Source: RFTU01 sp046094505 (GTDB lineage Bacteria; Pseudomonadota; Gammaproteobacteria; Burkholderiales; Burkholderiaceae_C). From it: 64,000 nt of DNA. Positions 15,605 to 23,614 of this stretch are shown here, piece after piece (within the stretch, counting starts at the first letter, position 1; each line of letters opens with the position of its first letter). The notes below the pieces were generated by a model. The model was given only the letters and a program-made list of their open reading frames with translations. It was not told where the DNA came from and searched no databases. Made by a program: the position numbers and the translations under genes. The stretch is from assembly GCA_046094505.1 (NCBI GenBank), contig JBJTHN010000010.1:1-64000 (forward strand). The letters are read 5' to 3'.

Positions 15605-15901
15605 ATGAGCGAATCGCAGATCGTGGTGCCCGATTCTTTTCTGGCGCTGTTCCAAGCCGGCGTGGGCCGCCGCTTGACCGAGCCTTGGCACCACATCCTG
15701 TCGCGCTACGAGTGCTGTGAGGACCTTGCACAGGGTTTGGCCCCCCAGGCCCGTGCTTTGGTGGCCGAGCTGGGTGTGACGGCAGAAGCGGTGACCCCCA
15801 AGCTGGCTCAGGGGCTGCAGCACCCCAGCGTGGGCTTGGCACCCGAGGAGGTGCAGTGGGTCTGCACCCGACTGGCCGAATTGTTGGCGCATGGACTTTG
15901 A
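15605..15901 (+). CDS. Conserved hypothetical protein, 98 residues
   Basis: A small soluble, acidic, mostly helical protein starting MSESQIVVPDSFLALFQ, with TEPWHHILSRYECCEDLAQ in the middle and no signal peptide or membrane segment. Similar short proteins occur in related betaproteobacteria, but I know no function. It is transcribed away from the thioesterase gene and is followed after 15 nt by the FKBP gene, so the two may be cotranscribed. Confidence 0.6.
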   Translation: MSESQIVVPDSFLALFQAGVGRRLTEPWHHILSRYECCEDLAQGLAPQARALVAELGVTAEAVTPKLAQGLQHPSVGLAPEEVQWVCTRLAELLAHGL

Positions 15902-15916
15902 GAAAGGACCCCACTT

Positions 15917-16465
15917 GTGAACATCACCCGACACCCCCGCTCCAGCCTGCACACGGTTCAGCCGGTACGGGCGGGGCATTCCGGGGGCGCACAGGCAGGC
16001 CTGCTGCTGGCGCCCTTGGCAGCCCTGGCGGTCTTGGCGCTGCAGCCTGCACCTGTGCAGGCCCAAACCCAGACCCCAGCAGCGGCGCCAGCTCCTGAGC
16101 CGGCGAAGGTCGGCGTTGCCCGAACCCTGCCCAACGGCGTGGAGGTGACCCTCACCCGAGCGGGCCGTGCGCCCTTGTCCTACCCCGCTGCCACCGACTC
16201 CGTGAGGGTGCACTACGAGGGCACTTTTGAGGATGGCCGTGTCTTTGATTCGTCCTATGAGCGCAAACAGCCGGCCACCTTTCCCCTGAACCGCGTGATC
16301 CCTTGCTGGACCCAGGGTGTGCAGCAGATTCCGGTGGGTGGCGCGGCCACGCTGAGCTGCCCGGCCGCCACGGCCTACGGAGAGCGCGGTGCCGGTGGGG
16401 GCAAGATCCCACCCAACACCCCCTTGCGTTTCAAGGTGGAGTTGTTGGAGATCGTGGGCCGCTGA
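15917..16465 (+). CDS. Periplasmic FKBP-type peptidyl-prolyl isomerase
   Basis: A 182-residue protein. An N-terminal segment with a hydrophobic core (AGLLLAPLAALAVLAL) ending PVQAQ is a likely signal peptide, though preceded by an unusually long ~30-residue n-region. The FKBP domain spans about 85-182: DSVRVHYEGTFEDGRVFDSS, FPLNRVIPCWTQGVQQIPVG, AYGERGAGGGKIPPNTPLRF and VELLEI. It catalyses cis-trans isomerisation of X-Pro bonds. An internal start giving a shorter n-region is possible. Confidence 0.85.
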   Translation: MNITRHPRSSLHTVQPVRAGHSGGAQAGLLLAPLAALAVLALQPAPVQAQTQTPAAAPAPEPAKVGVARTLPNGVEVTLTRAGRAPLSYPAATDSVRVHYEGTFEDGRVFDSSYERKQPATFPLNRVIPCWTQGVQQIPVGGAATLSCPAATAYGERGAGGGKIPPNTPLRFKVELLEIVGR

Positions 16466-16573
16466 GGTAAAAAGTAGGCGCTTGCTTACTTTGAAATTGT
16501 TCGGCAACCGCCGGGGATCGGGGTCGACGCCACGGGGCGCCAGAGTCGAGGTGTGACACACTGCTGACGTGAC

Positions 16574-16607
16574 TTGTCACGAAACCGTCACACACCGCCC
16601 GTAGAGT
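16574..16607 (+). promoter_or_regulatory. Pho box and -10 of the pst operon
   Basis: Two 7-bp direct repeats, TTGTCAC (16574-16580) and CCGTCAC (16585-16591), are separated by GAAA. This matches the PhoB consensus (CTGTCAT-N4-CTGTCAT). A -10-like TAGAGT (16602-16607) follows exactly 10 nt later, the geometry of PhoB-activated promoters that lack a -35. The pstS start is 38 nt further on. Confidence 0.85.
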
Positions 16608-16645
16608 GCGGCGCTTCCCTTCCACGATCCCACAGGTTCCGTCAG

Positions 16646-17662
16646 ATGTCCTTCCTGAAAACTTGGGCGCGGACCACCCTGGCCGCCGCTGTTGTGCTTC
16701 CCTTGCTATCCGGCCTGGCCTGCGCCCAGGACGTCACAGGTGCCGGCGCGTCGTTCCCAGCACCGGTCTACGCGAAATGGGCCGATGCGTTTCACAAAGC
16801 ATCCGGTGCCCGGGTGAACTACCAATCGGTGGGCTCCGGCGCTGGCATCAAGCAGATCAAGGGCAAGACGGTCGACTTCGGCGCCACCGACATGCCCCTG
16901 AAAGACGAGGAGCTCAAGGCCGATGGCCTGGTCCAGTTCCCCATGGTGATCGGTGGTGTGGTTCCGGTGGTGAACATCAAGGGCATCGCTCCGGGCCAAA
17001 TCAAACTGACCGGTTCGGTGCTGGCCGACATCTACCTGGGCAAGGTCAACAAGTGGAACGACGCGGCGATCACCGCGCTGAACCCCGGGGTCAACCTGCC
17101 GGACACCACGATTGCACCCGTGCGGCGCGCCGACGGTTCGGGCACCAGTTTCCTGTTCACCCACTACCTTTCGCGGGTGAGCGCCGACTGGAAAGCCAAG
17201 GTGGGCGAAGGCACGGCGGTGAACTGGCCCACGGGGGCCGGCGGCAAGGGCAATGAGGGCGTGGCGGCATTCGTGCAGCGTCTGCCCAACTCGATCGGCT
17301 ATGTGGAGTACGCCTATGCCAAGCAGAACCGCATGTCGCATGTGCTGCTGCAGAACAAGGACGGCGTGTTTGTGGCCCCTGACGATCTGACCTTCAAGGC
17401 TGCGGCAGCCAATGCCCAATGGGCCAAGACCTTCAACCAGGTCTTGACCCAGCAACCGGGCAAGGACAGCTGGCCCATCACCGGAGCAACCTTCATCCTG
17501 ATGCACGCCCAGTCGGCCAAGCCTGCCGAATCGGCCGCGGCTCTGAAGTTCTTCGGTTGGGCCTTCGACAAGGGTGATGCCATGGCCACGGAGCTTGAGT
17601 ACGTGCCCTTGCCCGACCCGGTGAAGGCCTTGGTTCGCAAGTCCTGGACCGGCATCAAGTGA
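16646..17662 (+). CDS. pstS: Phosphate ABC transporter substrate-binding protein PstS
   Basis: A 338-residue periplasmic phosphate receptor. The signal peptide spans about 1-27 (ends LSGLACA), followed by the hallmark DVTGAGASFPAPVYAKW. Phosphate-binding segments GSGAGIKQI, DFGATDMPL and RRADGSGTSFLFTHYL are all present. The frame is open 24 codons further upstream, but that stretch overlaps the Pho box, so ATG 16646 is chosen. First gene of pstS-pstC-pstA-pstB-phoU, expected to be induced by phosphate starvation through PhoBR, which is not encoded here. Confidence 0.95.
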   Translation: MSFLKTWARTTLAAAVVLPLLSGLACAQDVTGAGASFPAPVYAKWADAFHKASGARVNYQSVGSGAGIKQIKGKTVDFGATDMPLKDEELKADGLVQFPMVIGGVVPVVNIKGIAPGQIKLTGSVLADIYLGKVNKWNDAAITALNPGVNLPDTTIAPVRRADGSGTSFLFTHYLSRVSADWKAKVGEGTAVNWPTGAGGKGNEGVAAFVQRLPNSIGYVEYAYAKQNRMSHVLLQNKDGVFVAPDDLTFKAAAANAQWAKTFNQVLTQQPGKDSWPITGATFILMHAQSAKPAESAAALKFFGWAFDKGDAMATELEYVPLPDPVKALVRKSWTGIK

Positions 17663-18597
17663 TGATGAAGGGCTGGGGAGACCGTCTCTTCGCTGCGGCG
17701 GCCACGGCTGCTGCTGCACTGACCTTGGCCCTGATGGCCGGCATCTTGGGCTCGCTGGTGGTCGGAGCCGGCCCGGCCATCCAGGCGTTCGGCCTGGGCT
17801 TTCTGACCTCGGCCGTGTGGGACCCCGTCAACAACCAGTACGGCGGCTTGGTGATGATCTACGGCACGCTGGCCACCTCGCTGATCGCCTTGGTGATCGC
17901 GGTGCCGGTGTCCTTTGGCATTGCCTTGTTTTTGACCGAGTTGTCCCCGGGCTGGCTCAAGCGGCCTTTGGGCATTGCCATTGAGCTGCTGGCTGCCGTG
18001 CCGTCCATCGTGTATGGCATGTGGGGTTTGCTGGTGTTTGGCCCCGTGTTGGCCACCTATGTGCAGCAGCCGCTGCAAGCGGCCTTTAAAGGCGTTCCGG
18101 TGCTCGGAGCGCTGGTGGCGGGCCCGCCGGTGGGCATCGGCATTCTGTCGGCGGGCATCATTCTGGCTATCATGATCATTCCCTTCATCGCCGCGGTGAT
18201 GCGCGATGTGTTCGAGGTGACGCCGCCCATGCTCAAAGAGTCGGCCTATGGGCTGGGTTCCACCACCTGGGAGGTGGTCTACAAGATCGTGCTGCCCTAT
18301 ACCAAGGCGGGGGTGGTGGGCGGCATCATGTTGGGCCTGGGGCGTGCGCTGGGCGAGACGATGGCCGTGACGTTTGTCATCGGCAATATGAACCAGTTGG
18401 ACTCGCTGTCCCTGTTTGAGGCGGCCAACTCGATCACCTCAGCCCTGGCCAACGAATTCGCCGAGGCCGCAGAGGGCCTGCACCAGGCCTCTCTGATCTA
18501 CCTGGGGCTTGTGCTGTTCTTCATCACCTTCGTGGTGCTGACCCTGTCCAAGCTGTTGTTGGCGCAGATGCGGCGTGCCGAAGGAGCGCGGTCATGA
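17662..18597 (+). CDS. pstC: Phosphate ABC transporter permease PstC
   Basis: A 311-residue inner-membrane permease with about six helices. The cytoplasmic EAA-type loop reads ESAYGLGSTTWEVVYKIVLP, with GLGRALGETMAV following. ATG 17662 shares one base with the pstS stop (TGATG); GTG 17659 and ATG 17665 are also possible. It forms the channel with PstA. The C-terminal part carries FAEAAEGLHQASLIYLGLVL, typical of PstC. Confidence 0.94.
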   Translation: MMKGWGDRLFAAAATAAAALTLALMAGILGSLVVGAGPAIQAFGLGFLTSAVWDPVNNQYGGLVMIYGTLATSLIALVIAVPVSFGIALFLTELSPGWLKRPLGIAIELLAAVPSIVYGMWGLLVFGPVLATYVQQPLQAAFKGVPVLGALVAGPPVGIGILSAGIILAIMIIPFIAAVMRDVFEVTPPMLKESAYGLGSTTWEVVYKIVLPYTKAGVVGGIMLGLGRALGETMAVTFVIGNMNQLDSLSLFEAANSITSALANEFAEAAEGLHQASLIYLGLVLFFITFVVLTLSKLLLAQMRRAEGARS

Positions 18598-19475
18598 GCC
18601 TGTCCAACTCCGAGCGGATCGCCTTTGACCACTCGCGGCTGCGGCACCACCGCCGGCGCAAGTGGGTCAACCAAGTGGCCCTGGCGCTGTCGCTGGCGGC
18701 CATGGCCTTTGGCGTGTTCTGGCTGATCTGGATTCTGATCGAGACCGTTCGCCTGGGCCTGGGCGGTCTGAGCCTGGCGGTGTTCACCGAGATGACGCCG
18801 CCGCCCATGGCCGAGACCGGGGGCCTGGCCAACGCCATCTTCGGCTCGCTCACCATGGTGGCCCTGGCCACCCTGCTGGGCACGCCCATCGGCGTGATGG
18901 CTGGGGTGTACCTGGCCGAGTACGGCAAGACCTCCTGGCTGGGCCGCATCACGCAGTTCATCAACGACATCCTGTTGTCGGCGCCTTCGATCGTGATCGG
19001 ACTGTTCATTTACGCGGTGGTGGTGGCCCGGGTGAAGAGCTTCTCGGGGTTTGCGGGCATCCTGGCCCTGGCCCTCATCGTGATTCCGGTGGTCATTCGC
19101 ACCACCGAGAACATGCTGTCGTTGATCCCCAACGCCCTGCGCGAGGCTGCCTACGCCCTGGGCACGCCCAAGTGGAAGGTGATCAGCGCCATCACGCTCA
19201 AGGCCGCGCGGGCGGGGGTGATCACGGGCGTGCTGCTGGCCGTGGCGCGCATTGCCGGCGAGACCGCGCCGCTGCTGTTCACCGCGCTTTCCAACCAGTT
19301 TTGGACCAGCAACCTGGGCGAGCCCATGGCCAGCCTGCCGGTGACGATCTTCAAGTTCGCCATGAGCCCCTATGAGAACTGGCAAAAGCTGGCCTGGGCG
19401 GGCGTCTTCATCATCACCATGGGCGTGCTGGCCCTGAACATCATCGCGCGCACCCTGTTGCGCAGCAAGAACTAG
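18594..19475 (+). CDS. pstA: Phosphate ABC transporter permease PstA
   Basis: A 293-residue partner permease of PstC with about six helices. Typical motifs are GGLANAIFGSLTMV, GTPIGVMAGVYLAEYG and the cytoplasmic loop LREAAYALGTPKWKVISAIT, followed by ARIAGETAPLLFTAL. The start overlaps the pstC stop by 4 nt (ATGA). Confidence 0.95.
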   Translation: MSLSNSERIAFDHSRLRHHRRRKWVNQVALALSLAAMAFGVFWLIWILIETVRLGLGGLSLAVFTEMTPPPMAETGGLANAIFGSLTMVALATLLGTPIGVMAGVYLAEYGKTSWLGRITQFINDILLSAPSIVIGLFIYAVVVARVKSFSGFAGILALALIVIPVVIRTTENMLSLIPNALREAAYALGTPKWKVISAITLKAARAGVITGVLLAVARIAGETAPLLFTALSNQFWTSNLGEPMASLPVTIFKFAMSPYENWQKLAWAGVFIITMGVLALNIIARTLLRSKN

Positions 19476-19478
19476 AGC

Positions 19479-20264
19479 ATGAGTGCCATGATCGATCTGC
19501 CTGCCCATGAGAAGGCCAAGCTTGCGGTTCAGAACCTGAACTTCTACTACGGGGGCTTTCATGCCTTGAAGGGCATCAACCTGGCCCTGCCTGAGAACAA
19601 GGTCACGGCCTTCATCGGCCCTTCGGGCTGCGGCAAGAGCACGCTGCTGCGCACCCTCAACCGCATGTTCGAGCTCTACCCCGAGCAGCGCGCCGAGGGG
19701 CAGATCCTGCTGGACGGCGCCAACATCCTGGACAAGAAGCTCGATGTGAGCCTCATCCGCGCCAAGATCGGCATGGTCTTCCAAAAGCCCACGCCCTTTC
19801 CCATGAGCATCTACGACAACATCGCCTTCGGGGTGAAGCTGTTCGAGACGCTCTCGCGTGACGCCATGGACGAGCGGGTGGAGTGGGCCCTGAAGAAGGC
19901 CGCCCTGTGGAACGAGGTCAAGGACAAGCTGCAGCAAAGCGGCTCGGGCCTGTCCGGCGGTCAGCAGCAGCGCCTGTGTATTGCGCGCGGCATTGCCATC
20001 AAGCCTGAGGTTTTGCTGCTGGATGAACCTTGCTCAGCGCTGGACCCGATTTCCACGGGCAAGATTGAAGAGCTCATTGGCGAACTCAAGCACGACTACA
20101 CGGTGGTGATCGTGACGCACAACATGCAGCAGGCCGCGCGCTGCTCGGACTACACGGCCTACATGTACCTGGGCGACTTGGTGGAGTTCGGCCCCACCCG
20201 CGAGGTCTTCACCAAGCCCAAGAAGAAGGACACCGAGGACTACATCACCGGGCGCTTTGGTTGA
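19479..20264 (+). CDS. pstB: Phosphate ABC transporter ATPase PstB
   Basis: A 261-residue cytoplasmic ATPase driving phosphate uptake. Walker A GPSGCGKST is at 47-55, FQKPTPFPMSIYDN at 101-114, the signature LSGGQQQR at 158-165, Walker B LLLDEPCSALDP at 179-190, and VTHNMQQAAR contains the switch histidine. Only 3 nt separate it from pstA. MSAMID offers two ATGs; the first follows the pstA stop most closely. Confidence 0.96.
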   Translation: MSAMIDLPAHEKAKLAVQNLNFYYGGFHALKGINLALPENKVTAFIGPSGCGKSTLLRTLNRMFELYPEQRAEGQILLDGANILDKKLDVSLIRAKIGMVFQKPTPFPMSIYDNIAFGVKLFETLSRDAMDERVEWALKKAALWNEVKDKLQQSGSGLSGGQQQRLCIARGIAIKPEVLLLDEPCSALDPISTGKIEELIGELKHDYTVVIVTHNMQQAARCSDYTAYMYLGDLVEFGPTREVFTKPKKKDTEDYITGRFG

Positions 20265-20283
20265 GGCCTGAGGCCTGAGGCCT
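20263..20283 (+). repeat. Triple GAGGCCT tandem repeat at the pstB stop
   Basis: Three exact copies of the 7-mer GAGGCCT run from inside the pstB stop codon into the pstB-phoU spacer. Each contains the palindrome AGGCCT. Probably replication slippage; no function is evident. Confidence 0.6.
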
Positions 20284-20343
20284 TCACGCCGACCGCAGCC
20301 TTTGCACCTCCCCACGACCGTGATCTGATTCAGGAAGACGACG

Positions 20344-21045
20344 ATGAGCGACAAGCACCTTTCCACGCAGTACGACGCTGAGCTCAGCGCGATTTCCAAC
20401 CAGGTCTTGCAGATGGGTGGCCTGGCCGAGTCGCAGGTGGCCAGAGCCGTGGAGGCCCTCACCCAGCTCAAGGCCGACCTGGCCGAGGATGTGCTGATCC
20501 AGGAAGCCCGGGTCAATCAGATGGAGATGGACATCGATTCGGAGCTGTCGGCCATCATCGCGCGCCGGCAACCCACGGCGCGAGACCTGCGCCTGTTGGT
20601 GGCCATCGCCAGGATGATCGCCAACCTGGAACGGGTGGGTGACGAGGCCGCCCGCGTGGCCCGCACCACCAAGAAGTTGATTGAGTCGGGCATTTCCACC
20701 CGGCTGCCCATCCACGATGTGGCCCACGAGGCCGAGCTGGCCGTGGCCCAGTTGCGCAAGGCCTTGGACTCCTTTGCCCGCCTGGACGTGGCGCGTGCCC
20801 TGGAAGTGCTCAAGCACGACGACGAAATCGACCAAGAGTTCGACGGGCTGATGCGCAAGCTCATCACCTTCATGATGGAAGACCCCCGCACCATCAGCAG
20901 CAGCATCGACCTGATCTTTGTGGCCAAGGCCATCGAGCGGGTGGGCGACCACGCCAAAAACCTGGCCGAAGTGACCATCTACGTGGTCAAGGGTGCCGAT
21001 GTGCGTCACCAGGGGGTGGAAGACCTGGACAAGGCGGTGGAATAA
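20344..21045 (+). CDS. phoU: Phosphate signalling complex protein PhoU
   Basis: A 233-residue all-helical cytosolic protein with two PhoU three-helix repeats (about 20-110 and 125-215). Metal-binding signature stretches are LVAIARMIANLERVGDEAAR and FVAKAIERVGDHAKNLAE, both carrying the E-R-x-G-D motif. It links PstSCAB to PhoR and silences the Pho regulon when phosphate is plentiful. It follows pstB by 79 nt, a spacer that may allow different expression. Confidence 0.95.
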   Translation: MSDKHLSTQYDAELSAISNQVLQMGGLAESQVARAVEALTQLKADLAEDVLIQEARVNQMEMDIDSELSAIIARRQPTARDLRLLVAIARMIANLERVGDEAARVARTTKKLIESGISTRLPIHDVAHEAELAVAQLRKALDSFARLDVARALEVLKHDDEIDQEFDGLMRKLITFMMEDPRTISSSIDLIFVAKAIERVGDHAKNLAEVTIYVVKGADVRHQGVEDLDKAVE

Positions 21046-21053
21046 AAAATTTG

Positions 21054-21126
21054 TTGCGCCGCAGCAAAAAGGGCTTGCAATCCGAAAAATCGGGCTTATC
21101 ATTCGTTTCATGTTGCAGTGCAGCAA
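21054..21126 (+). promoter_or_regulatory. Phasin promoter flanked by two PhaR-like operator motifs
   Basis: The motif TTGC-N3-GCAGCAA occurs twice, at 21054-21067 and 21113-21126. Between them is a good sigma70 promoter: TTGCAA (21075-21080), 16-nt spacer, TATCAT (21097-21102). The first motif lies just upstream of -35 and the second just after the predicted start. PHB regulator PhaR is known to repress phasin genes and bind GC-A-rich motifs; that PhaR is the factor here is inferred. Confidence 0.6.
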
Positions 21127-21200
21127 TCGCTTGAAGACTGCAACAGATCGATCGGAACCCTGATTTCGTTCTCATTGCAAACTTTCATCTGGAGCCCATC

Positions 21201-21755
21201 ATGCTGAACACGCAACAATTCATCGCCGCCCAACAAGCCCAAGTCGATTCCTTCTTCGACCTGACCCACAAGGCCTTCACCAACATGGAGAAGGTGGTGG
21301 AGCTGAACCTGGCCACCGCCCGCGCCACGCTGGCCGAGTCCGCCGACCTGGCCAAGGCTGCCCTGGCCGCCAAAGACCCCCAGAGCCTGATGGCCCTGCA
21401 GGCTGCTGCACTGCAGCCCAGCGCCGAGAAGGCCACCGCCTACGGTCGCCATCTGGCTGACATTGCCAAGTCGGCCCAGGTCGATGTGGTGGCCGTGGCT
21501 GAAGCTCAAGTGGCTGTGGTTCAGCAAAGCCTGCACCAGCTGGTGGACGTGGCTGCTAAGAATGCACCGGCCGGTACCGAGAGCGGCGTGGCCTTCGTCA
21601 AGCAAGCCGTGGAAGCCGCCAACAGCGCCTATGCCAACGTGCAAAAGGCTGCCAAGCAGGCCAGCGACATCGCCGAAGCCAACTTCAACGCCGTGACCGA
21701 GTCTGCCGTGAAGGCTGCCAAGGCCGCTGGCAAGTCTTCCAAGAAGGCTGCCTAA
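21201..21755 (+). CDS. Phasin family protein (PHB granule coat)
   Basis: A 184-residue alanine-rich helical protein of the Phasin_2 family. It begins with the typical QFIAAQQAQVDSFFDLTHKA and continues with amphipathic helices (ANMEKVVELN-like stretch, LATARATLAESADLAKAALA), ending in a Lys/Ala tail (AAKAAGKSSKKAA). Phasins coat polyhydroxybutyrate granules and limit coalescence, so the organism probably stores PHB. CATCTGGAGCCC precedes the start. Its own promoter region is described separately. Confidence 0.88.
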   Translation: MLNTQQFIAAQQAQVDSFFDLTHKAFTNMEKVVELNLATARATLAESADLAKAALAAKDPQSLMALQAAALQPSAEKATAYGRHLADIAKSAQVDVVAVAEAQVAVVQQSLHQLVDVAAKNAPAGTESGVAFVKQAVEAANSAYANVQKAAKQASDIAEANFNAVTESAVKAAKAAGKSSKKAA

Positions 21756-21783
21756 TCGCTGCTCTTGGCCTTGGCCTGAACCG

Positions 21784-22431
21784 ATGACGCCACCGCGCGT
21801 CGTCTACCCCCGCCGCCTGTGGCTGCTTGCAGCCCTGGCGGCGGTGTTGTTTGGGCTGAGCTTGCTGGGCGTGGAGCACCGAGACGACGGCTGGCTGCTG
21901 AAGGTGGGGGGCCGCCCTTTGGATGTGCGGGGCGCCACCTGGGCGGCTTGGCACGATGCCACGCGTGACTGCACCCGCGTGCAGCGGCTGCACCCTTCCA
22001 TCGCGGAGCCGATCGGCAGCCCTGCTGCGCAGACCGCGTTACCGGCTGAGGCCACGGCCGCCGCCGCTGCGGTTCGGGCCTTGCGGGGCTTCAGCCCGCC
22101 AGACTCCGAGTCGGCTCGGGTGCGGCGCCTGGACCACTGGGCACCAGGCGCCGCTGAGGCGATGCCACCAAAGACGGGCGCCGTGGGGCCCGTGTGGTGG
22201 GTCCTGCAGGCCGAATTCGACCGGCTGGAGCCGGTGGTGGTGTTGGTGCGCCAAGAGGGGCCCGACGCCCACATGCTGGCCGCTGGCGTGTGGAGCGGCA
22301 CAACCCTGCCCTGGAACCCGGCCTGGCGCATACGCCGCTTTTTGGCCGAACGGGTGCCGCAGGCGCCGGCTGCATTGCTGGCCTGTATCGACCCCCTGGG
22401 CGTGTTCGCGCAACCGCCCAGACCCTTGTAG
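21784..22431 (+). CDS. Hypothetical membrane-anchored protein, 215 residues
   Basis: Unrecognised protein. One hydrophobic segment near the N-terminus (RRLWLLAALAAVLFGLSLLG, about 10-29) suggests an anchor or uncleaved signal. The rest is Ala/Arg/Pro-rich without a domain I know, with WWVLQAEFDRLEPVVVLVRQ and RRFLAERVPQAPAALLACID in the C-terminal half. It starts 28 nt after the phasin stop and may be cotranscribed. It converges on the SDR gene with 11 nt between stops. Confidence 0.55.
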   Translation: MTPPRVVYPRRLWLLAALAAVLFGLSLLGVEHRDDGWLLKVGGRPLDVRGATWAAWHDATRDCTRVQRLHPSIAEPIGSPAAQTALPAEATAAAAAVRALRGFSPPDSESARVRRLDHWAPGAAEAMPPKTGAVGPVWWVLQAEFDRLEPVVVLVRQEGPDAHMLAAGVWSGTTLPWNPAWRIRRFLAERVPQAPAALLACIDPLGVFAQPPRPL

Positions 22432-22442
22432 CGCCCGGGGCC

Positions 22443-23183
22443 CTACCAGGGCAGCATCTGTCCGTCGTAGGCGTAAAAGCCCCCGCTGTCCTCGGGCCGC
22501 AGGCCATCGAGCACCCCCAACAACCGTCCCGACGCTTCGGCAGGGTCTGTGCCCAGGACTTGGCCATTGAAAGGCTCGGAGAGGCTGGTGCGCACGGTGC
22601 CGGGGTGCAGGGCGGCCACCACCAAACCCTTGTGGGTGCGCGCCAGTTCGATGGCGGCCGTCTTCACCACCATGTTCAGGGCGGCCTTGGAGGCCCGGTA
22701 GGCGTACCAGCCGCCCAGCCGGTTGTCCCCAATGCTGCCCACCTTGGCCGAGAGCACGCCTACGAGGCTGCGCTGCTTGTCCAACAAAGGGGCGAAATGC
22801 CGCAGCACCAAGGCCGGGCCGATGGTGTTGACCGCCAGCACCTGCGCAAAAGACGCTGCGCGAAGATCGGCCAAGCGTTTTTCGGGTTGCAGGCCCGGGC
22901 CGTGGAGCAGGCCGCTGGCCACCACCAACAGGTGCCAGGCTTGGCCATCGTCGACCGCTTGGGCGGCGGCTTGCACACGGGCTTCGTCTTGCAAGTCCAG
23001 GCGCGGGTGGGTGTGGCGGCCCAGGGCCTGCACGCGGACACACCGCGGGTCGGCCCGCAAGTATTCACAAAAGGCCCGAGCCAGGCCCCCGCTTGCGCCC
23101 ACCACCAGGGCGCGGTAGCCCGGCGCAAGGGAAGCCATGGTCTGGCCAGGGCGATCAACGGTCGGGGTGCTGGAAGGGCTCAT
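22443..23183 (-). CDS. Short-chain dehydrogenase/reductase, C-factor-like
   Basis: A 246-residue SDR. The nucleotide-binding motif is VVGASGGLARAF at 27-38 and the catalytic YxxxK is Y162-RAS-K166. LAVNTIGPALVLRHFAPLL and TAAIELARTHKGLVVAALHPGTVRT are the remaining core elements. The short length and HPGTVRTSLS ending resemble the CsgA/C-factor subgroup. The start is uncertain: ATG 23183 has AGGA 8 nt upstream, while ATG 23138 would also give a full fold. Confidence 0.8.
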   Translation of the reverse strand: MSPSSTPTVDRPGQTMASLAPGYRALVVGASGGLARAFCEYLRADPRCVRVQALGRHTHPRLDLQDEARVQAAAQAVDDGQAWHLLVVASGLLHGPGLQPEKRLADLRAASFAQVLAVNTIGPALVLRHFAPLLDKQRSLVGVLSAKVGSIGDNRLGGWYAYRASKAALNMVVKTAAIELARTHKGLVVAALHPGTVRTSLSEPFNGQVLGTDPAEASGRLLGVLDGLRPEDSGGFYAYDGQMLPW

Positions 23184-23252
23184 CCCATTCATCCTGCCAT
23201 GTGAGCACACCCCAGTTAAACTTAAGGGTTTGCTTGTCTTTAAAGGACTGAG

Positions 23253-23582
23253 ATGTTCATTTCAACGGCCTACGCCCAAACCGCCCCCGCCGCTGCACAG
23301 GGCGGCATCGAGAGCAGCCTGATGAGCCTGCTGCCCCTGGTTCTGATGTTTGTGGTGCTCTACTTCATCATGATCCGCCCGCAGATGAAGCGCCAGAAGG
23401 AGCACAAGGCCATGGTCGATGCCCTGGCCAAGGGGGATGAAGTCGTTACCGCTGGTGGCCTGTACGGCAAGATCAGCAAGGTCGGCGAATCCAACTTGCA
23501 CATCGAAGTGTCCGAAGGGGTGGAGGTCATGGTGCAGCGCCAGGCCGTCACGCAGGTGCTGCCCAAGGGCTCGATCAAGTAA
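23253..23582 (+). CDS. yajC: Preprotein translocase subunit YajC
   Basis: A 109-residue small inner-membrane protein associated with SecDF. One helix (about 24-44, LLPLVLMFVVLYFIMIRPQ) is followed by a cytoplasmic domain with KRQKEHKAMVDALAKGDEVV and a GGLYGKI turn. The yajC-secD-secF order is the standard proteobacterial arrangement; secD begins 32 nt downstream. tgt and queA, often upstream, are not present. Confidence 0.95.
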   Translation: MFISTAYAQTAPAAAQGGIESSLMSLLPLVLMFVVLYFIMIRPQMKRQKEHKAMVDALAKGDEVVTAGGLYGKISKVGESNLHIEVSEGVEVMVQRQAVTQVLPKGSIK

Positions 23583-23614
23583 CCGCCCCCGGGGCCGCCG
23601 CCCCGGCGCACGCC

